Shown here one piece after another: positions 1-8,218 of a DNA stretch of 30,793 bases. Below the pieces are notes generated by a model. That model saw only the letters and a program-made list of their open reading frames with translations, was not told the origin of the DNA and searched no databases. Positions within the stretch are counted from its first letter, which is position 1, and each line of letters begins with the position of its first letter. Where the stretch lies: NCBI GenBank assembly GCA_002494205.1, contig DLBE01000017.1, forward strand, positions 1 through 30,793, written 5' to 3'. The DNA is from Caryophanales bacterium UBA7029. GTDB lineage: Bacteria; Bacillota_I; Bacilli_A; RFN20; CAG-826. A program made the position numbers and the translations under genes.

Positions 1-26
1 AAATAAAAGGTGCTCTATGAGCACCT
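1..26 (-). terminator. Rho-independent terminator of the HU gene
   Basis: An 8-bp perfect hairpin (AGGTGCTC/GAGCACCT, three-base loop) is followed on the minus strand by TTTATTT. It lies 18 bases after the HU stop codon. Confidence 0.85.
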
Positions 27-43
27 ATATATACTCGTCAAAC

Positions 44-319
44 TTATTTGTTAAGTTTAGCTTTTAAAGACTTCGAAGGTCTAAATCCTGCTGTATTGTT
101 TGCAGGAATAATAATTGGTGCTCCACTTGAAGGATTTGTTCCTTTTCTTGGAAGTCTTTCTTTCTTATAGAAGACGCCAAAGTTTGAAATTTTAACTTCT
201 TCGCCTTTAATAATCTTTTGTTCAATAAGATCCAAGAAGTCGTCAACAATCATTTCAACATCTTGTTTTGGGTAATCAGTTTTTTCGGAAACTGCAAGAA
301 CTAATTCGGCTTTATTCAT
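44..319 (-). CDS. hup: HU family DNA-binding protein
   Basis: This 91-residue protein is the normal size for HU/IHF, the histone-like dimer that bends and compacts the chromosome. It starts MNKAELV, has the dimer core NFGVF near residues 46-50, and the DNA-gripping arm with R-x-G-x-N-P and the intercalating proline around residues 58-63, then the conserved GFRPSK near residues 78-83. The start is supported by AGGAGA eight bases upstream. A sigma-70-like promoter lies just upstream, so the gene can be expressed alone, although no terminator separates it from der. Identification is secure; HU and IHF subunits cannot be told apart, but a single HU is usual in Firmicutes. Confidence 0.95.
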   Translation of the reverse strand: MNKAELVLAVSEKTDYPKQDVEMIVDDFLDLIEQKIIKGEEVKISNFGVFYKKERLPRKGTNPSSGAPIIIPANNTAGFRPSKSLKAKLNK

Positions 320-349
320 CTTTTAATCTCCTAAATGAGTGCGATAACT

Positions 350-378
350 AATATAGCAAAAAAAATTATTTTAGTAAA
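350..378 (-). promoter_or_regulatory. Promoter of the HU gene
   Basis: On the minus strand TTTACT (373-378) is followed by 17 bases and TATATT (350-355). It sits immediately after the der stop codon, so HU probably has its own start site inside the intergenic gap. Confidence 0.55.
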
Positions 379-1686
379 CTAAACTCTTTCTCTTAACACA
401 AGTTCTATAGGTGTTCCATCTAGATTAAAAGATGCTCTTAATCTATTTTCTATATATCTTAGATAGGAAAAATGGGCATATTTCGGCTTATTTACGAACA
501 AAACAAATGTTGGGGGACAACTATTCGCTTGATTAACAAAATAGATTTTTAATCTTCCTCCATTGAAGTCTGGAGCTTCATTCATTAGTTGAGCATCTTG
601 CACTACTTGATTCAATAAAGAAGTAGAAATATGTGTATCATAAGCCTTGTGAACCATGTCGATTTTATCAAAAATATTTTCTACTTTTGATGTTGTCTTA
701 GCTGAGACAAAAACGATTGGAGCATATTCTAAGAATTGAAATTCTTTTCTAATCTTTTTTTCAAACTCGCTCTGTGTGTTTTGTTCTTTTTTAACTAAAT
801 CCCATTTATTCACAACAATGATAACGGCCTTTTTCTTTTCAATTGCATAACCGACAACATGTTTATCTTGTTCAATAATGCCTTCATTAGCATCAATAAC
901 AAGCAAAACAATTTCACTTCTATCGACTGCTGCTAAAGCACGAAGCATAGAATATTTATCAATTGATTCATAAATTTTGCCACGTTTTTTTAAACCTGCT
1001 GTATCAATAACAACATAATCTTTGTTGTCTCTTGTAATTTTTGTGTCTATTGAGTCTCTTGTTGTTCCAACAATATTCGAAACAATAACTCTTTCTTTCT
1101 TAAGCAAAGCATTCACTAATGATGACTTTCCAACATTAGGTCTACCAATAATTGAAAAAGTAATTGCATCTTCATATTTTTCTTCTTCAACTTTCGGAAG
1201 AACTTTTACTATCTTATCAAGTATATCGCCTATACCAATTCCGTGTTCTCCAGAGGTGGCGATAGGCTCACCTAAACCAAGTGAATAAAACTCTGAAATA
1301 GACATGAGCATATCTTGGTTATCTACCTTATTTACCGCTAAAATCACGGGTTTTTTCGTCTTAAATAACATTTTGGCGATAAATCTATCGTCCTTAGAAA
1401 TGCCCTTCTTTCCATCGGCAACAAATATAATTACATCAGCCTCATCAATAGCTAATTGAGTTTGTACTCTAATTTGTTCTTGGAATGGTCTATCAGCGAG
1501 TTCAATTCCACCAGTATCAACAAGTCGAAAAGAACGATCTAACCATTCGGCAGTTTCATATAAGCGATCTCTTGTAACGCCTGGCTGGTCATCAACAATT
1601 GCGCGTCTTCTTCCAACGATACGATTAAAAATCGTAGATTTACCTACGTTAGGACTTCCAACAATTGCGACTACTCCTAAAGGCAT
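379..1686 (-). CDS. der: Ribosome assembly GTPase Der (EngA)
   Basis: Der is an essential GTPase with two G domains in tandem; it acts in maturation of the 50S ribosomal subunit. Both P loops are visible: GSPNVGKS at residues 10-17 and GRPNVGKS at 181-188. The first domain has DTGG and NKVD (about 119-122), the second DTAG and NKWD. A KH-like C-terminal domain follows and ends in LRERV. The length of 435 residues is typical. The start codon overlaps the cmk stop in a TAATG arrangement, so it is translationally coupled to cmk. The cmk-der pairing is a common Firmicutes gene order. Confidence 0.97.
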   Translation of the reverse strand: MPLGVVAIVGSPNVGKSTIFNRIVGRRRAIVDDQPGVTRDRLYETAEWLDRSFRLVDTGGIELADRPFQEQIRVQTQLAIDEADVIIFVADGKKGISKDDRFIAKMLFKTKKPVILAVNKVDNQDMLMSISEFYSLGLGEPIATSGEHGIGIGDILDKIVKVLPKVEEEKYEDAITFSIIGRPNVGKSSLVNALLKKERVIVSNIVGTTRDSIDTKITRDNKDYVVIDTAGLKKRGKIYESIDKYSMLRALAAVDRSEIVLLVIDANEGIIEQDKHVVGYAIEKKKAVIIVVNKWDLVKKEQNTQSEFEKKIRKEFQFLEYAPIVFVSAKTTSKVENIFDKIDMVHKAYDTHISTSLLNQVVQDAQLMNEAPDFNGGRLKIYFVNQANSCPPTFVLFVNKPKYAHFSYLRYIENRLRASFNLDGTPIELVLRERV

Positions 1687-2351
1687 TAAATTCCAACTTT
1701 CTCTTTAATGATATCTAATACGGCTTGAACAGATTCTTCGATTGTGAGTTTAGATGTATCTAATTCAATAGAATCTTCTGCTGGTTTAAGTGGAGCAAAA
1801 GCTCTACTTGAGTCAATACGGTCACGTTTTTCAACATCAGCGACAATCTCTTCATATGTACAAGGAATGCCTTTTTCTTGATTCTCAAGATAACGGCGTT
1901 TCGCACGTTCTTCAACGGATGCAATTTGGAAAATTTTTACATCCGCATTTGGTAAAACATAAGTCCCAATATCTCTTCCATCCATAACGACAGAAACTTT
2001 TTCTGCCATCTTTCTTTGAAGATCGACCATTGCAAGTCTTATATCCTTATAAGAGGCAATGTAACTAACGTTACCACTAACTCTTGGTTCTCTAATTTCT
2101 CTAGTAACATCTTTTCCAGAGCACATAACTTTGCCATCTGGATAAAGAGTGATTTCAACTTCAGGTATTAAAGCAACACAAGCTCCTTCATTTTGGCAAT
2201 CAACACCTTTTCTTAAACAATATTCAGTAAAAGCACGATACATAGCACCAGTATCGATATATGTATAACCTAATTTCTTTGCTACAGCTTTTGAAACTGT
2301 AGATTTACCAGCAGCAGCTGGTCCATCAATTGCAATGACAACTTTTTTCAT
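1686..2351 (-). CDS. cmk: Cytidylate kinase
   Basis: Cmk phosphorylates CMP and dCMP to their diphosphates in pyrimidine nucleotide salvage. The P loop GPAAAGKS is at residues 10-17, followed by the YIDTGAMYRA substrate region and the MDGRDIGTYVLPNA motif, both diagnostic of the family. At 221 residues it is full length. TTTAGGAGAAAAT precedes the ATG. It lies between a small membrane protein gene (14 bases upstream) and der (one-base overlap), so the three genes appear to form one minus-strand operon. Confidence 0.96.
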   Translation of the reverse strand: MKKVVIAIDGPAAAGKSTVSKAVAKKLGYTYIDTGAMYRAFTEYCLRKGVDCQNEGACVALIPEVEITLYPDGKVMCSGKDVTREIREPRVSGNVSYIASYKDIRLAMVDLQRKMAEKVSVVMDGRDIGTYVLPNADVKIFQIASVEERAKRRYLENQEKGIPCTYEEIVADVEKRDRIDSSRAFAPLKPAEDSIELDTSKLTIEESVQAVLDIIKEKVGI

Positions 2352-2365
2352 ATTTTCTCCTAAAG

Positions 2366-2662
2366 TTAAAGTGAAATAATTACTAACGTTGCTATTATAA
2401 CTAAGATAAATATAATTGCAATTACAAAGTAAAATATTTCATATTTTGTTAAGTTAATAACTCGTTTATTTTTCTTACTAACTTGCGAATTGTCGAAGAC
2501 CTCATGAACAACCATTATATCTTCGTAATTAAGTTTTTCTTCAAGGTTATTCCCGTAAAGTTTATCAACTTGTTTAGATGCTTCACGTTTTTTTGAAAAA
2601 CTCTCAAACTTCATATTCGAGATTTCTTCACGATAACGACGATATTTTTCAACACGAGTCAT
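2366..2662 (-). CDS. Small C-tail membrane protein of unknown function
   Basis: I do not recognise this 98-residue protein. The first 70 residues are highly charged and probably helical (MTRVEKYRRYREEI at the start). One hydrophobic segment of about 24 residues (roughly 73-97) ends the protein, so it should sit in the membrane with its N-terminus in the cytoplasm. The ribosome site is weak (AAGG eight to ten bases upstream). It is 14 bases upstream of cmk and is likely the first gene of the cmk-der operon. No enzyme motif is visible. Confidence 0.7.
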   Translation of the reverse strand: MTRVEKYRRYREEISNMKFESFSKKREASKQVDKLYGNNLEEKLNYEDIMVVHEVFDNSQVSKKNKRVINLTKYEIFYFVIAIIFILVIIATLVIISL

Positions 2663-2726
2663 ACGAAACCTTAATGAAAATATGTTATCACATAACCATA
2701 TTAATTTTGTAGCATTTCAACGAATA

Positions 2727-2754
2727 TTGATATTAATTACGGATTTGATATAAT
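2727..2754 (+). promoter_or_regulatory. Promoter of the mini-ferredoxin gene
   Basis: TTGATA (2727-2732), 16 bases, then TATAAT (2749-2754), preceded by TG one base before the -10 box (an extended -10). The predicted transcript begins near 2761, only a few bases before the ribosome site GGAGG. Confidence 0.75.
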
Positions 2755-2776
2755 CTTACTAGCGGAGGAAAAAACC

Positions 2777-2944
2777 ATGCCAAAAGTAAAAGTAAATCCA
2801 GAACTCTGTGGTTCATGTGGTCTCTGCGTCGGTTCACGTCCAGAAGTCTTCGAATTTGATGAAGAAGGCCATGCAAAAGCTGTCGCAGAATGTGAAGGAG
2901 AACTTGGCTTCGAATGCCCATTCGGTGCAATCGATGTAGAATAG
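2777..2944 (+). CDS. Small [4Fe-4S] ferredoxin
   Basis: This short gene encodes 55 residues, the size of single-cluster bacterial ferredoxins used as low-potential electron carriers. Cys11, Cys14 and Cys17 form C-x2-C-x2-C, and Cys47 in the C-P-F-G-A-I motif supplies the fourth cluster ligand. The extra cysteine that usually follows the third ligand (forming a disulfide in Thermotoga-type ferredoxins) is absent, while its partner position keeps Cys39. AGCGGAGG lies nine bases before ATG. The codons are less AT-rich than those of the neighbours, as expected for a highly expressed gene. It is monocistronic, with its own promoter and a hairpin terminator. Confidence 0.93.
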   Translation: MPKVKVNPELCGSCGLCVGSRPEVFEFDEEGHAKAVAECEGELGFECPFGAIDVE

Positions 2945-2960
2945 TTCAACCTCTACTTAT

Positions 2961-2990
2961 AAAAAATGACACCAAAGGTGTCTTTTTTTT
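2961..2990. terminator. Bidirectional terminator between ferredoxin and ribU
   Basis: The hairpin GACACC-AAA-GGTGTC (2968-2982) is flanked by a run of Ts on the right and six As on the left. It can therefore end the plus-strand ferredoxin transcript and the convergent minus-strand ribU transcript. The ribU stop codon overlaps its right edge. Confidence 0.9.
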
Positions 2991-3678
2991 ATTGTTGTAA
3001 TTTGTCAATGAATCTATGCACTGATTTATATGTGAATAATGTAAGCATAATTACAGCTGCATCTTTAATAGCATTAAATGGTAAAACTGCTAATAAACCA
3101 TACGACCAACCAATATCTTTAATATTTGGATTTGCAGCTTGGCACATTCCTAATATTGCCTCTTTTGGGAATTCCATCACTTTCATATAGAATGGGATTA
3201 TGAAGTAGATATTTGATAAAAGAGAAACGCTTAATTGGAATACAGTTCCAATTGATAACCCAATAACAACACCTTTAAACTTTCTGTGTTTTTTATAAAT
3301 TATTGCAGCAGGCAAAATGAATGCTGAAGAATAGATCAAATCAGAAAGTTCCCCTACGCCTAAAGTACTAGTTAAAGGCAGCTTAATAATGGTTTTTATT
3401 AGTAAAACTAATAATCCGCTAACAGGGCCATATGCAAATGATGCTATAAAAGCTGGAATTTCATCAAAATGAAACTCTAAAAATGCTGGCATAAATGGAA
3501 CTGGGAATTTAATAAAAATATAAAAGATTCCAGATAATGCTCCAAAAACTGCAACTCTAACAATTTGTTTTGTCCCAAATTTATATTTAGAATTCTGTTT
3601 TTCTTTAAAATAGGTTTTAAGGAAAACGAAAATAAATAGAACGATTAATATACCAAAGGTAAGTGTTTTATAATCCAT
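2989..3678 (-). CDS. ribU: Riboflavin ECF transporter substrate-binding membrane protein (RibU)
   Basis: RibU is the substrate-binding S component that works with a shared ECF energizing module to import riboflavin. The protein is very hydrophobic, with about six membrane segments. Typical S-component features include FGALSGIFYIFIKFPVPF and the FDEIPAFIASFAYGP stretch. I place the start at ATG 3678 (229 residues): an upstream in-frame TTG at 3699 lies inside a terminator hairpin, whereas ATG 3678 has GAGG nine bases upstream. An FMN riboswitch lies directly upstream, which supports riboflavin as substrate. No EcfA or EcfT gene is in the window. Confidence 0.93.
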   Translation of the reverse strand: MDYKTLTFGILIVLFIFVFLKTYFKEKQNSKYKFGTKQIVRVAVFGALSGIFYIFIKFPVPFMPAFLEFHFDEIPAFIASFAYGPVSGLLVLLIKTIIKLPLTSTLGVGELSDLIYSSAFILPAAIIYKKHRKFKGVVIGLSIGTVFQLSVSLLSNIYFIIPFYMKVMEFPKEAILGMCQAANPNIKDIGWSYGLLAVLPFNAIKDAAVIMLTLFTYKSVHRFIDKLQQ

Positions 3679-3704
3679 AAAAAATGCCTCGTGTTCCAAG
3701 GCAA
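3679..3704 (-). terminator. Riboswitch-controlled terminator overlapping the ribU ribosome site
   Basis: On the minus strand a 5-bp hairpin (TGCCT/AGGCA, nine-base loop) is followed at once by six Ts and then the ribU start codon. The 3' arm contains GAGG, the likely ribosome site. The same hairpin could stop transcription and hide the ribosome site. Confidence 0.7.
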
Positions 3705-3717
3705 TTTTAATTAAAAA

Positions 3718-3823
3718 ATTTCTTCCATCCAGACTTTAACTGTCGCTTCTAGAATTTCACTAGATCAGCCTACTGGCTCGCGGAGTTTACCGCCGATCGG
3801 GAATTTCACCCTGCCCTGAAACA
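3718..3823 (-). ncRNA. FMN riboswitch (RFN element)
   Basis: The minus strand carries the hallmark RFN segments in order: CAGGGCAGGGTGAAATTCCC, CGATCGGCGGTAAA, CCGCGAGCC, the variable CTAGTGAAATTCTAG hairpin, AAGCGACAGTTAAAGTCTGGATG, and the closing GGAAGAAA. It precedes ribU, so FMN binding should lower riboflavin uptake. The predicted transcript start falls at the aptamer's first bases. Confidence 0.97.
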
Positions 3824-3828
3824 AAACT

Positions 3829-3837
3829 ATTATATCA
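3829..3837 (-). promoter_or_regulatory. Extended -10 promoter of the ribU unit
   Basis: The minus strand reads TGATATAAT, a TG-n-TATAAT extended -10 box, 6-7 bases before the riboswitch. No convincing -35 box is visible because that site falls within the end of rsmG. Confidence 0.6.
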
Positions 3838-3842
3838 CAATT

Positions 3843-4517
3843 TTATAAAGGTTGCTTAATTATTTCAGAATATCTTCTTGGATACTTCTTTAGGGTCTTA
3901 TTTTTCTTCAAAATCCCCAGAAAAACCCTAGAATTTTTAGATTTTGGCAATAAATATTCGTACTTCTTATATTCATCAATTTGTAAAACTTTAAATGCAT
4001 GTTTCGCATTGTTAATCTCTTCATCTACACCACTTGACTTGTATGCAATGAATAAACCACCAACTTTAACTTGATAGAAACAAAGCTCTAGTAAGACATT
4101 TAATTCTTTTACTGCTCGAGCTGTAACAATGTCATATTTTTCTCTTACTTTTTGTTCTTCGGCTCTACCTTGGATTACTTCAACATTTTTTAAACCTAAT
4201 TCTTTAATAACTTCCCTGAGGAAAGTAACGCGTTTACCAGTTGTTTCTAGTAAAGTTACTTTTAAACTAGGTTCGACTATAGAAAGAGGAATACCAGGAA
4301 AGCCAGCACCAGACCCAACATCTAATAAAGTTTTATTTTTTAAATCAAAATATTTAATTAATTCAATTGAATCAATAAAATGTTTTTCTTCAATTTCATC
4401 TGGATCAGTAATTGCAGTCAAATTGAACTTTTCATTCCACTCCAAAAGTAAGCTTAAATACTTTTCAAATAAATTTATTTGCTCTTTATTTAATCCGAAT
4501 TCTTCAAGTAATTTCAT
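3843..4517 (-). CDS. rsmG: 16S rRNA (guanine527-N7)-methyltransferase RsmG (GidB)
   Basis: RsmG methylates G527 of 16S rRNA using S-adenosylmethionine. The SAM-binding loop LLDVGSGAGFPGIPL is near residues 64-78; the N-terminal helical region with LLEWNEKFNLTAI is typical, and TARAVKEL lies in the middle of the protein. The 224-residue length is normal. Its ATG overlaps the mnmG stop by four bases, so it is translationally coupled to mnmG, the usual gidA-gidB order. No terminator separates it from the FMN riboswitch downstream. Confidence 0.96.
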   Translation of the reverse strand: MKLLEEFGLNKEQINLFEKYLSLLLEWNEKFNLTAITDPDEIEEKHFIDSIELIKYFDLKNKTLLDVGSGAGFPGIPLSIVEPSLKVTLLETTGKRVTFLREVIKELGLKNVEVIQGRAEEQKVREKYDIVTARAVKELNVLLELCFYQVKVGGLFIAYKSSGVDEEINNAKHAFKVLQIDEYKKYEYLLPKSKNSRVFLGILKKNKTLKKYPRRYSEIIKQPL

Positions 4518-6385
4518 TTTGTGCTTCTCTTTAAGTTCAAAATTAAGATTGAAATATCAGCAGGGTTTATACCAGATATTCTACCCGCTTGTCCTACAGT
4601 CCTAGGTCTAATTTTATCCAATTTTTGTCTAGCTTCCAATGCAAGACCATGCATATTTAAATAATCTATACCTTCAGGAATTTCATAATTCTCAAATTTA
4701 GCAAACGAATTAGCTTCAGCAAGCTCACGTTTAATATAACCTTCATATTTAACTGAAATCTCAAATTGAGCAATTCCAATAAAGTCTAACGGTATTTCTT
4801 TAATTTCAGGAATCAAGTCGCAAATGTGTTCATAATGGATTTCAGGACGTTTAAAAAATTCAGTTCCACTAACACCAGCTTTAAGGGTTTCAAGCCCCTT
4901 ACTCGATAAATATTCATTAACTCTTTTTGATGAGCCAAAATGAATTTTTTGCAGGATTTCCCGCGCTTTTTCGACATTTTTGTTCTTTTCTTCAAATGCT
5001 TTATAACGTTCTTCAGATATCAAACCGAGCTTATATCCATATGGAGTCAAACGAACATCTGCATTGTCGTGTCTTAGTAATAATCTATACTCGGCTCTTG
5101 AGGATAAAAGTCTATATGGTTCAAGTGTTCCTTTTGTAACAATGTCATCAATCATGACACCAATATAAGATTCATTTCTTTTTAGAATAAAAGGTTCTTT
5201 GCCTTGTACATATAATGCTGCATTAATTCCAGCAACAAGACCTAAACCTGCAGCTTCTTCATACCCTGATGTTCCGCAAATTTGGCCTGCACCATATAAA
5301 CCTTTATATTTCTTAACTCTAAGAGTTAAATCATATTGAGTTGGTACTAAGGCATCATATTCGATAGCATAAGCATATTTTAAAAATTCTGCATTTTCCA
5401 TTCCTTCTAAAGAATGAACCATCTTTTCTTGCATTTCTTCTTCCATCGCAGTTGAAAAACCTTGCAAATAGATTGATTCACCATCTTCAAATTCAGGTTC
5501 AAGGAATAATTGATGACGTTTTTTGTCTCTAAAAGTCATTACTTTAGACTCAATAGAAGGACAATAACGAGGTCCAACACCAGTCTGTAGCCCATTAAAT
5601 GTAGCTGTTTTATCTAAATTATCAGTAATGAGTTTATGAGTTTTTTCATTTGTGTAAATTAACCAACAAAGAACTTGATCTTTGAGTGGTTTAAACGTTT
5701 TTGTTAGATAAGAAAAGGCATACATGCCTTCCATGCCATATTGGGGGGTCGCTTTAGAAAAATCAATTGAACTCTTTTTAATTCTAGGTGGAGTACCTGT
5801 TTTAAGTCTAAAAATCTCAAGTCCCATGTCTTGTAGAGACTTACTTAAACCAATAGATGGCTTTTCACCGTCTGGTCCACCACTTATAGATTTATGCCCT
5901 CTTAAAATGGCCCCTTCCATATATGTACCAGTAGAAATTACAACTGCTTTCGAGTTAATAACAGTGCCATCTTTCAAAATGACTCCGTTAACAATTTCTT
6001 TATCGTGGGAAATACCAGTGACTTCAGCCTCTAAAATCTCTAAATTTGCGGTTTTTTCCAGCAATTTTTGCATATAAGCTGGATATTTAGCCTTGTCTTC
6101 TTGAGCTCTTAAACATTGAACTCCAGGGCCTTTTCCGGTATTGAGCATCTTCATTTGTAGATACTCATGATCTGCTGCAACTCCCATCATTCCGCCTAAA
6201 GCATCAATTTCTCTTACAACAACGCCTTTAGCAGAACCACCTATTGAAGGATTACAAGGCATATTTGAAATCATCTTTTTATTAAGTGTGATTAAAAGAG
6301 TGCTTAAACCCATATGTGCAGATGCACAACATGCTTCAACACCAGCGTGACCACCGCCGACAACAATCACATCATATGATTTCAT
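4514..6385 (-). CDS. mnmG: tRNA uridine-5-carboxymethylaminomethyl modification enzyme MnmG (GidA)
   Basis: MnmG is an FAD enzyme that, with MnmE, installs the carboxymethylaminomethyl group on wobble U34 of certain tRNAs. The FAD-binding GGGHAG is at residues 10-15. Other family signatures are MSNMPCNPSIGG, GVQCLRAQEDK, the FRLKTGTPPR motif, and ICGTSGYEEAAGLGL. The C-terminal MnmE-binding domain ends with RISGINPADISIL. At 623 residues it is full length. It starts two bases after the sufB stop, joining the tRNA modification genes to the iron-sulfur operon. Confidence 0.97.
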   Translation of the reverse strand: MKSYDVIVVGGGHAGVEACCASAHMGLSTLLITLNKKMISNMPCNPSIGGSAKGVVVREIDALGGMMGVAADHEYLQMKMLNTGKGPGVQCLRAQEDKAKYPAYMQKLLEKTANLEILEAEVTGISHDKEIVNGVILKDGTVINSKAVVISTGTYMEGAILRGHKSISGGPDGEKPSIGLSKSLQDMGLEIFRLKTGTPPRIKKSSIDFSKATPQYGMEGMYAFSYLTKTFKPLKDQVLCWLIYTNEKTHKLITDNLDKTATFNGLQTGVGPRYCPSIESKVMTFRDKKRHQLFLEPEFEDGESIYLQGFSTAMEEEMQEKMVHSLEGMENAEFLKYAYAIEYDALVPTQYDLTLRVKKYKGLYGAGQICGTSGYEEAAGLGLVAGINAALYVQGKEPFILKRNESYIGVMIDDIVTKGTLEPYRLLSSRAEYRLLLRHDNADVRLTPYGYKLGLISEERYKAFEEKNKNVEKAREILQKIHFGSSKRVNEYLSSKGLETLKAGVSGTEFFKRPEIHYEHICDLIPEIKEIPLDFIGIAQFEISVKYEGYIKRELAEANSFAKFENYEIPEGIDYLNMHGLALEARQKLDKIRPRTVGQAGRISGINPADISILILNLKRSTK

Positions 6386-6387
6386 CT

Positions 6388-7782
6388 TTATCCAACGCTT
6401 CCTTCCATATCCATTTTAATAAGTTGATTTAATTCTACTGCGTATTCCATTGGAAGTTCTTTTGAGAATGGCTCAATAAATCCCATAATAATCATTTGGA
6501 CTGCATCTTTACGAGAAATACCTCTGCTCATAAGGTAGAAAAGTTGATCTTCATTTACCTTAGAAACAGTAGCTTCGTGTTCTATAAATGAAGTGTTATT
6601 TTGCACTAAATTCGTAGGAATTGTATCGGATTTTGAAATATCGTCGAGAATTAAAGTGTCACATTCAACATGCGATTTACAGTTTAAAGCATTCTTCATA
6701 TGTTTGACTGATCCACGGTAATTTGCAACACCACCATTTCTAACAATTGACTTAGAAATAATTGTTGAAGATGTATTAGATGCTAAGTGAATCATACGAG
6801 CTCCAGCATCTTGATATTGTCCTTTACCGGCAACAGCTACTGATATGCAAGTTCCTTTAGCACCTTCTCCAGCTAAAATACATGCTGGATATTTCATATT
6901 AGTCTGTGAACCAACGTTTCCATCAATCCACTCCATATGGCCATTTTCCATTACTTTGGCACGTTTTGTGACAAGGTTAACAATGTTAGTTGACCAGTTT
7001 TGAACAGTTGAGTATCTACAATGAGCATCTTTTAATACAACAATCTCTACAACTGCTGCATGCAATGAATCTTGTGAATAAATTGGAGCTGTACAACCTT
7101 CTACATAATGGACATCCGCACCCTCATCGACAATGATGAGTGTTCTCTCGAATTGACCAGATTTCTCATTATTTATTCTAAAATAAGATTGAAGTGGTTT
7201 ATCTAACTTAACTCCTTTAGGAACATAAATAAACGAACCACCTGACCAAACAGCACCATTTAAAGCTGAAAACTTATTATCGCGATATGGAACAACAGTA
7301 TTAAAATACTTCTTCACTATATCAGGGCACATTTGAACAGCCTGGTCAGTTGATAGGAAAATAACTCCTTTATCTTCAACTTCTTTAAGCATGTTGTGGT
7401 AAACAGCTTCTGATTCATATTGAGTAGTAACACCAGAAAGATATTTTTGCTCAGCTTCAGGAATACCAAGTTTCTTGAATGTATTCTTAATGGTCTCTGG
7501 GACTTTGTCCCAGTCTTTTTCTACTTTCTTAGAGTTTCTAGTGAAATATGTATAAGAATCAAAATCTAAGAAAGATAAATCAGGGCCAAAAGAAGGCATA
7601 GGAAGTTCTTTAAATGCCTTATAGGATTTTAGTCTAAATTCAAGCATCCACTCAGGTTCATTTTTTAACTTAGAAATTTCTCTAACAACTTCTTCAGTTA
7701 AACCTTTTCCTGTTGTGATTATGGATGTGTCTTTATCTTTAAATCCATATTTATATTCTTGTTCTGGTAATTTATTTTTCAT
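6388..7782 (-). CDS. sufB: Fe-S cluster assembly scaffold SufB
   Basis: SufB forms the SufBC2D scaffold on which Fe-S clusters are assembled. The 464-residue protein has the typical N-terminus ending in EPEWMLEFRLK, the central right-handed beta-helix core with YVEGCTAP, and the C-terminal VSKVNEDQLFYLMSRGISRKDA motif shared with SufD. The GxxxSDT region (DDISKSDTIPT) is conserved. It overlaps sufU by 11 bases and is the last suf gene of the operon. Confidence 0.97.
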   Translation of the reverse strand: MKNKLPEQEYKYGFKDKDTSIITTGKGLTEEVVREISKLKNEPEWMLEFRLKSYKAFKELPMPSFGPDLSFLDFDSYTYFTRNSKKVEKDWDKVPETIKNTFKKLGIPEAEQKYLSGVTTQYESEAVYHNMLKEVEDKGVIFLSTDQAVQMCPDIVKKYFNTVVPYRDNKFSALNGAVWSGGSFIYVPKGVKLDKPLQSYFRINNEKSGQFERTLIIVDEGADVHYVEGCTAPIYSQDSLHAAVVEIVVLKDAHCRYSTVQNWSTNIVNLVTKRAKVMENGHMEWIDGNVGSQTNMKYPACILAGEGAKGTCISVAVAGKGQYQDAGARMIHLASNTSSTIISKSIVRNGGVANYRGSVKHMKNALNCKSHVECDTLILDDISKSDTIPTNLVQNNTSFIEHEATVSKVNEDQLFYLMSRGISRKDAVQMIIMGFIEPFSKELPMEYAVELNQLIKMDMEGSVG

Positions 7783-8218
7783 GGTTATGTTTACAAATTA
7801 TCTCATCCATTGCATCCCAACCTATGGTTGCACATTTAATTCTAGCAGCTTGTTTTGAAGTGTTCATAAATACGATTGCTTCATCAAGAACATTTTCATC
7901 ATAAGGTTCTTCATGAATCATGTGGTGATATTGATCGATTATGTACTTAGCATCTTCCCAAGTCTTACCAATCATAAGACCACACATAATATCTGTAGAA
8001 GAGGTTGAAATGGTACAAGCAACACCATCCCAATATGCTTCTTTTACAACTCCGTTTTCGACTTTTCCATAAACATTAATATCATCAATACAATTTGACG
8101 AATGCATATGAATTTTCTCGAAATTCTCAGGATTTTCAGGGGTTTTCTTATATTGAGGGTTATCATAATGATCCATGATAATCTGTCTCATCATCTGAGG
8201 GTTAAGCAAAATAGGCAT
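7772..8218 (-). CDS. sufU: Fe-S assembly sulfurtransferase SufU
   Basis: In Firmicutes SufU is a zinc protein that accepts sulfur from the SufS cysteine and passes it to SufB. The ligand positions are intact: Cys43 and Asp45 (C-I-D), Cys68 (GVACTIS) and Cys129 (RIKCATIGW). The usual N-P-x-C-G-D is replaced by S-S-N-C-I-D-D, so the glycine between Cys and Asp is lost while both ligands remain. The length of 148 residues is normal. It overlaps sufS by 17 bases, and its ribosome site GAAGGAGG lies inside sufS. Confidence 0.94.
   Translation of the reverse strand: MPILLNPQMMRQIIMDHYDNPQYKKTPENPENFEKIHMHSSNCIDDINVYGKVENGVVKEAYWDGVACTISTSSTDIMCGLMIGKTWEDAKYIIDQYHHMIHEEPYDENVLDEAIVFMNTSKQAARIKCATIGWDAMDEIICKHNHEK

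Noticed and set aside
3679..3699. Upstream TTG start for ribU
   Set aside because: It falls within the terminator hairpin and has no ribosome site, while ATG 3678 has one.
4129..4605. 158-residue plus-strand reading frame opposite rsmG and mnmG
   Set aside because: It lies opposite two strongly conserved genes and has no independent support.
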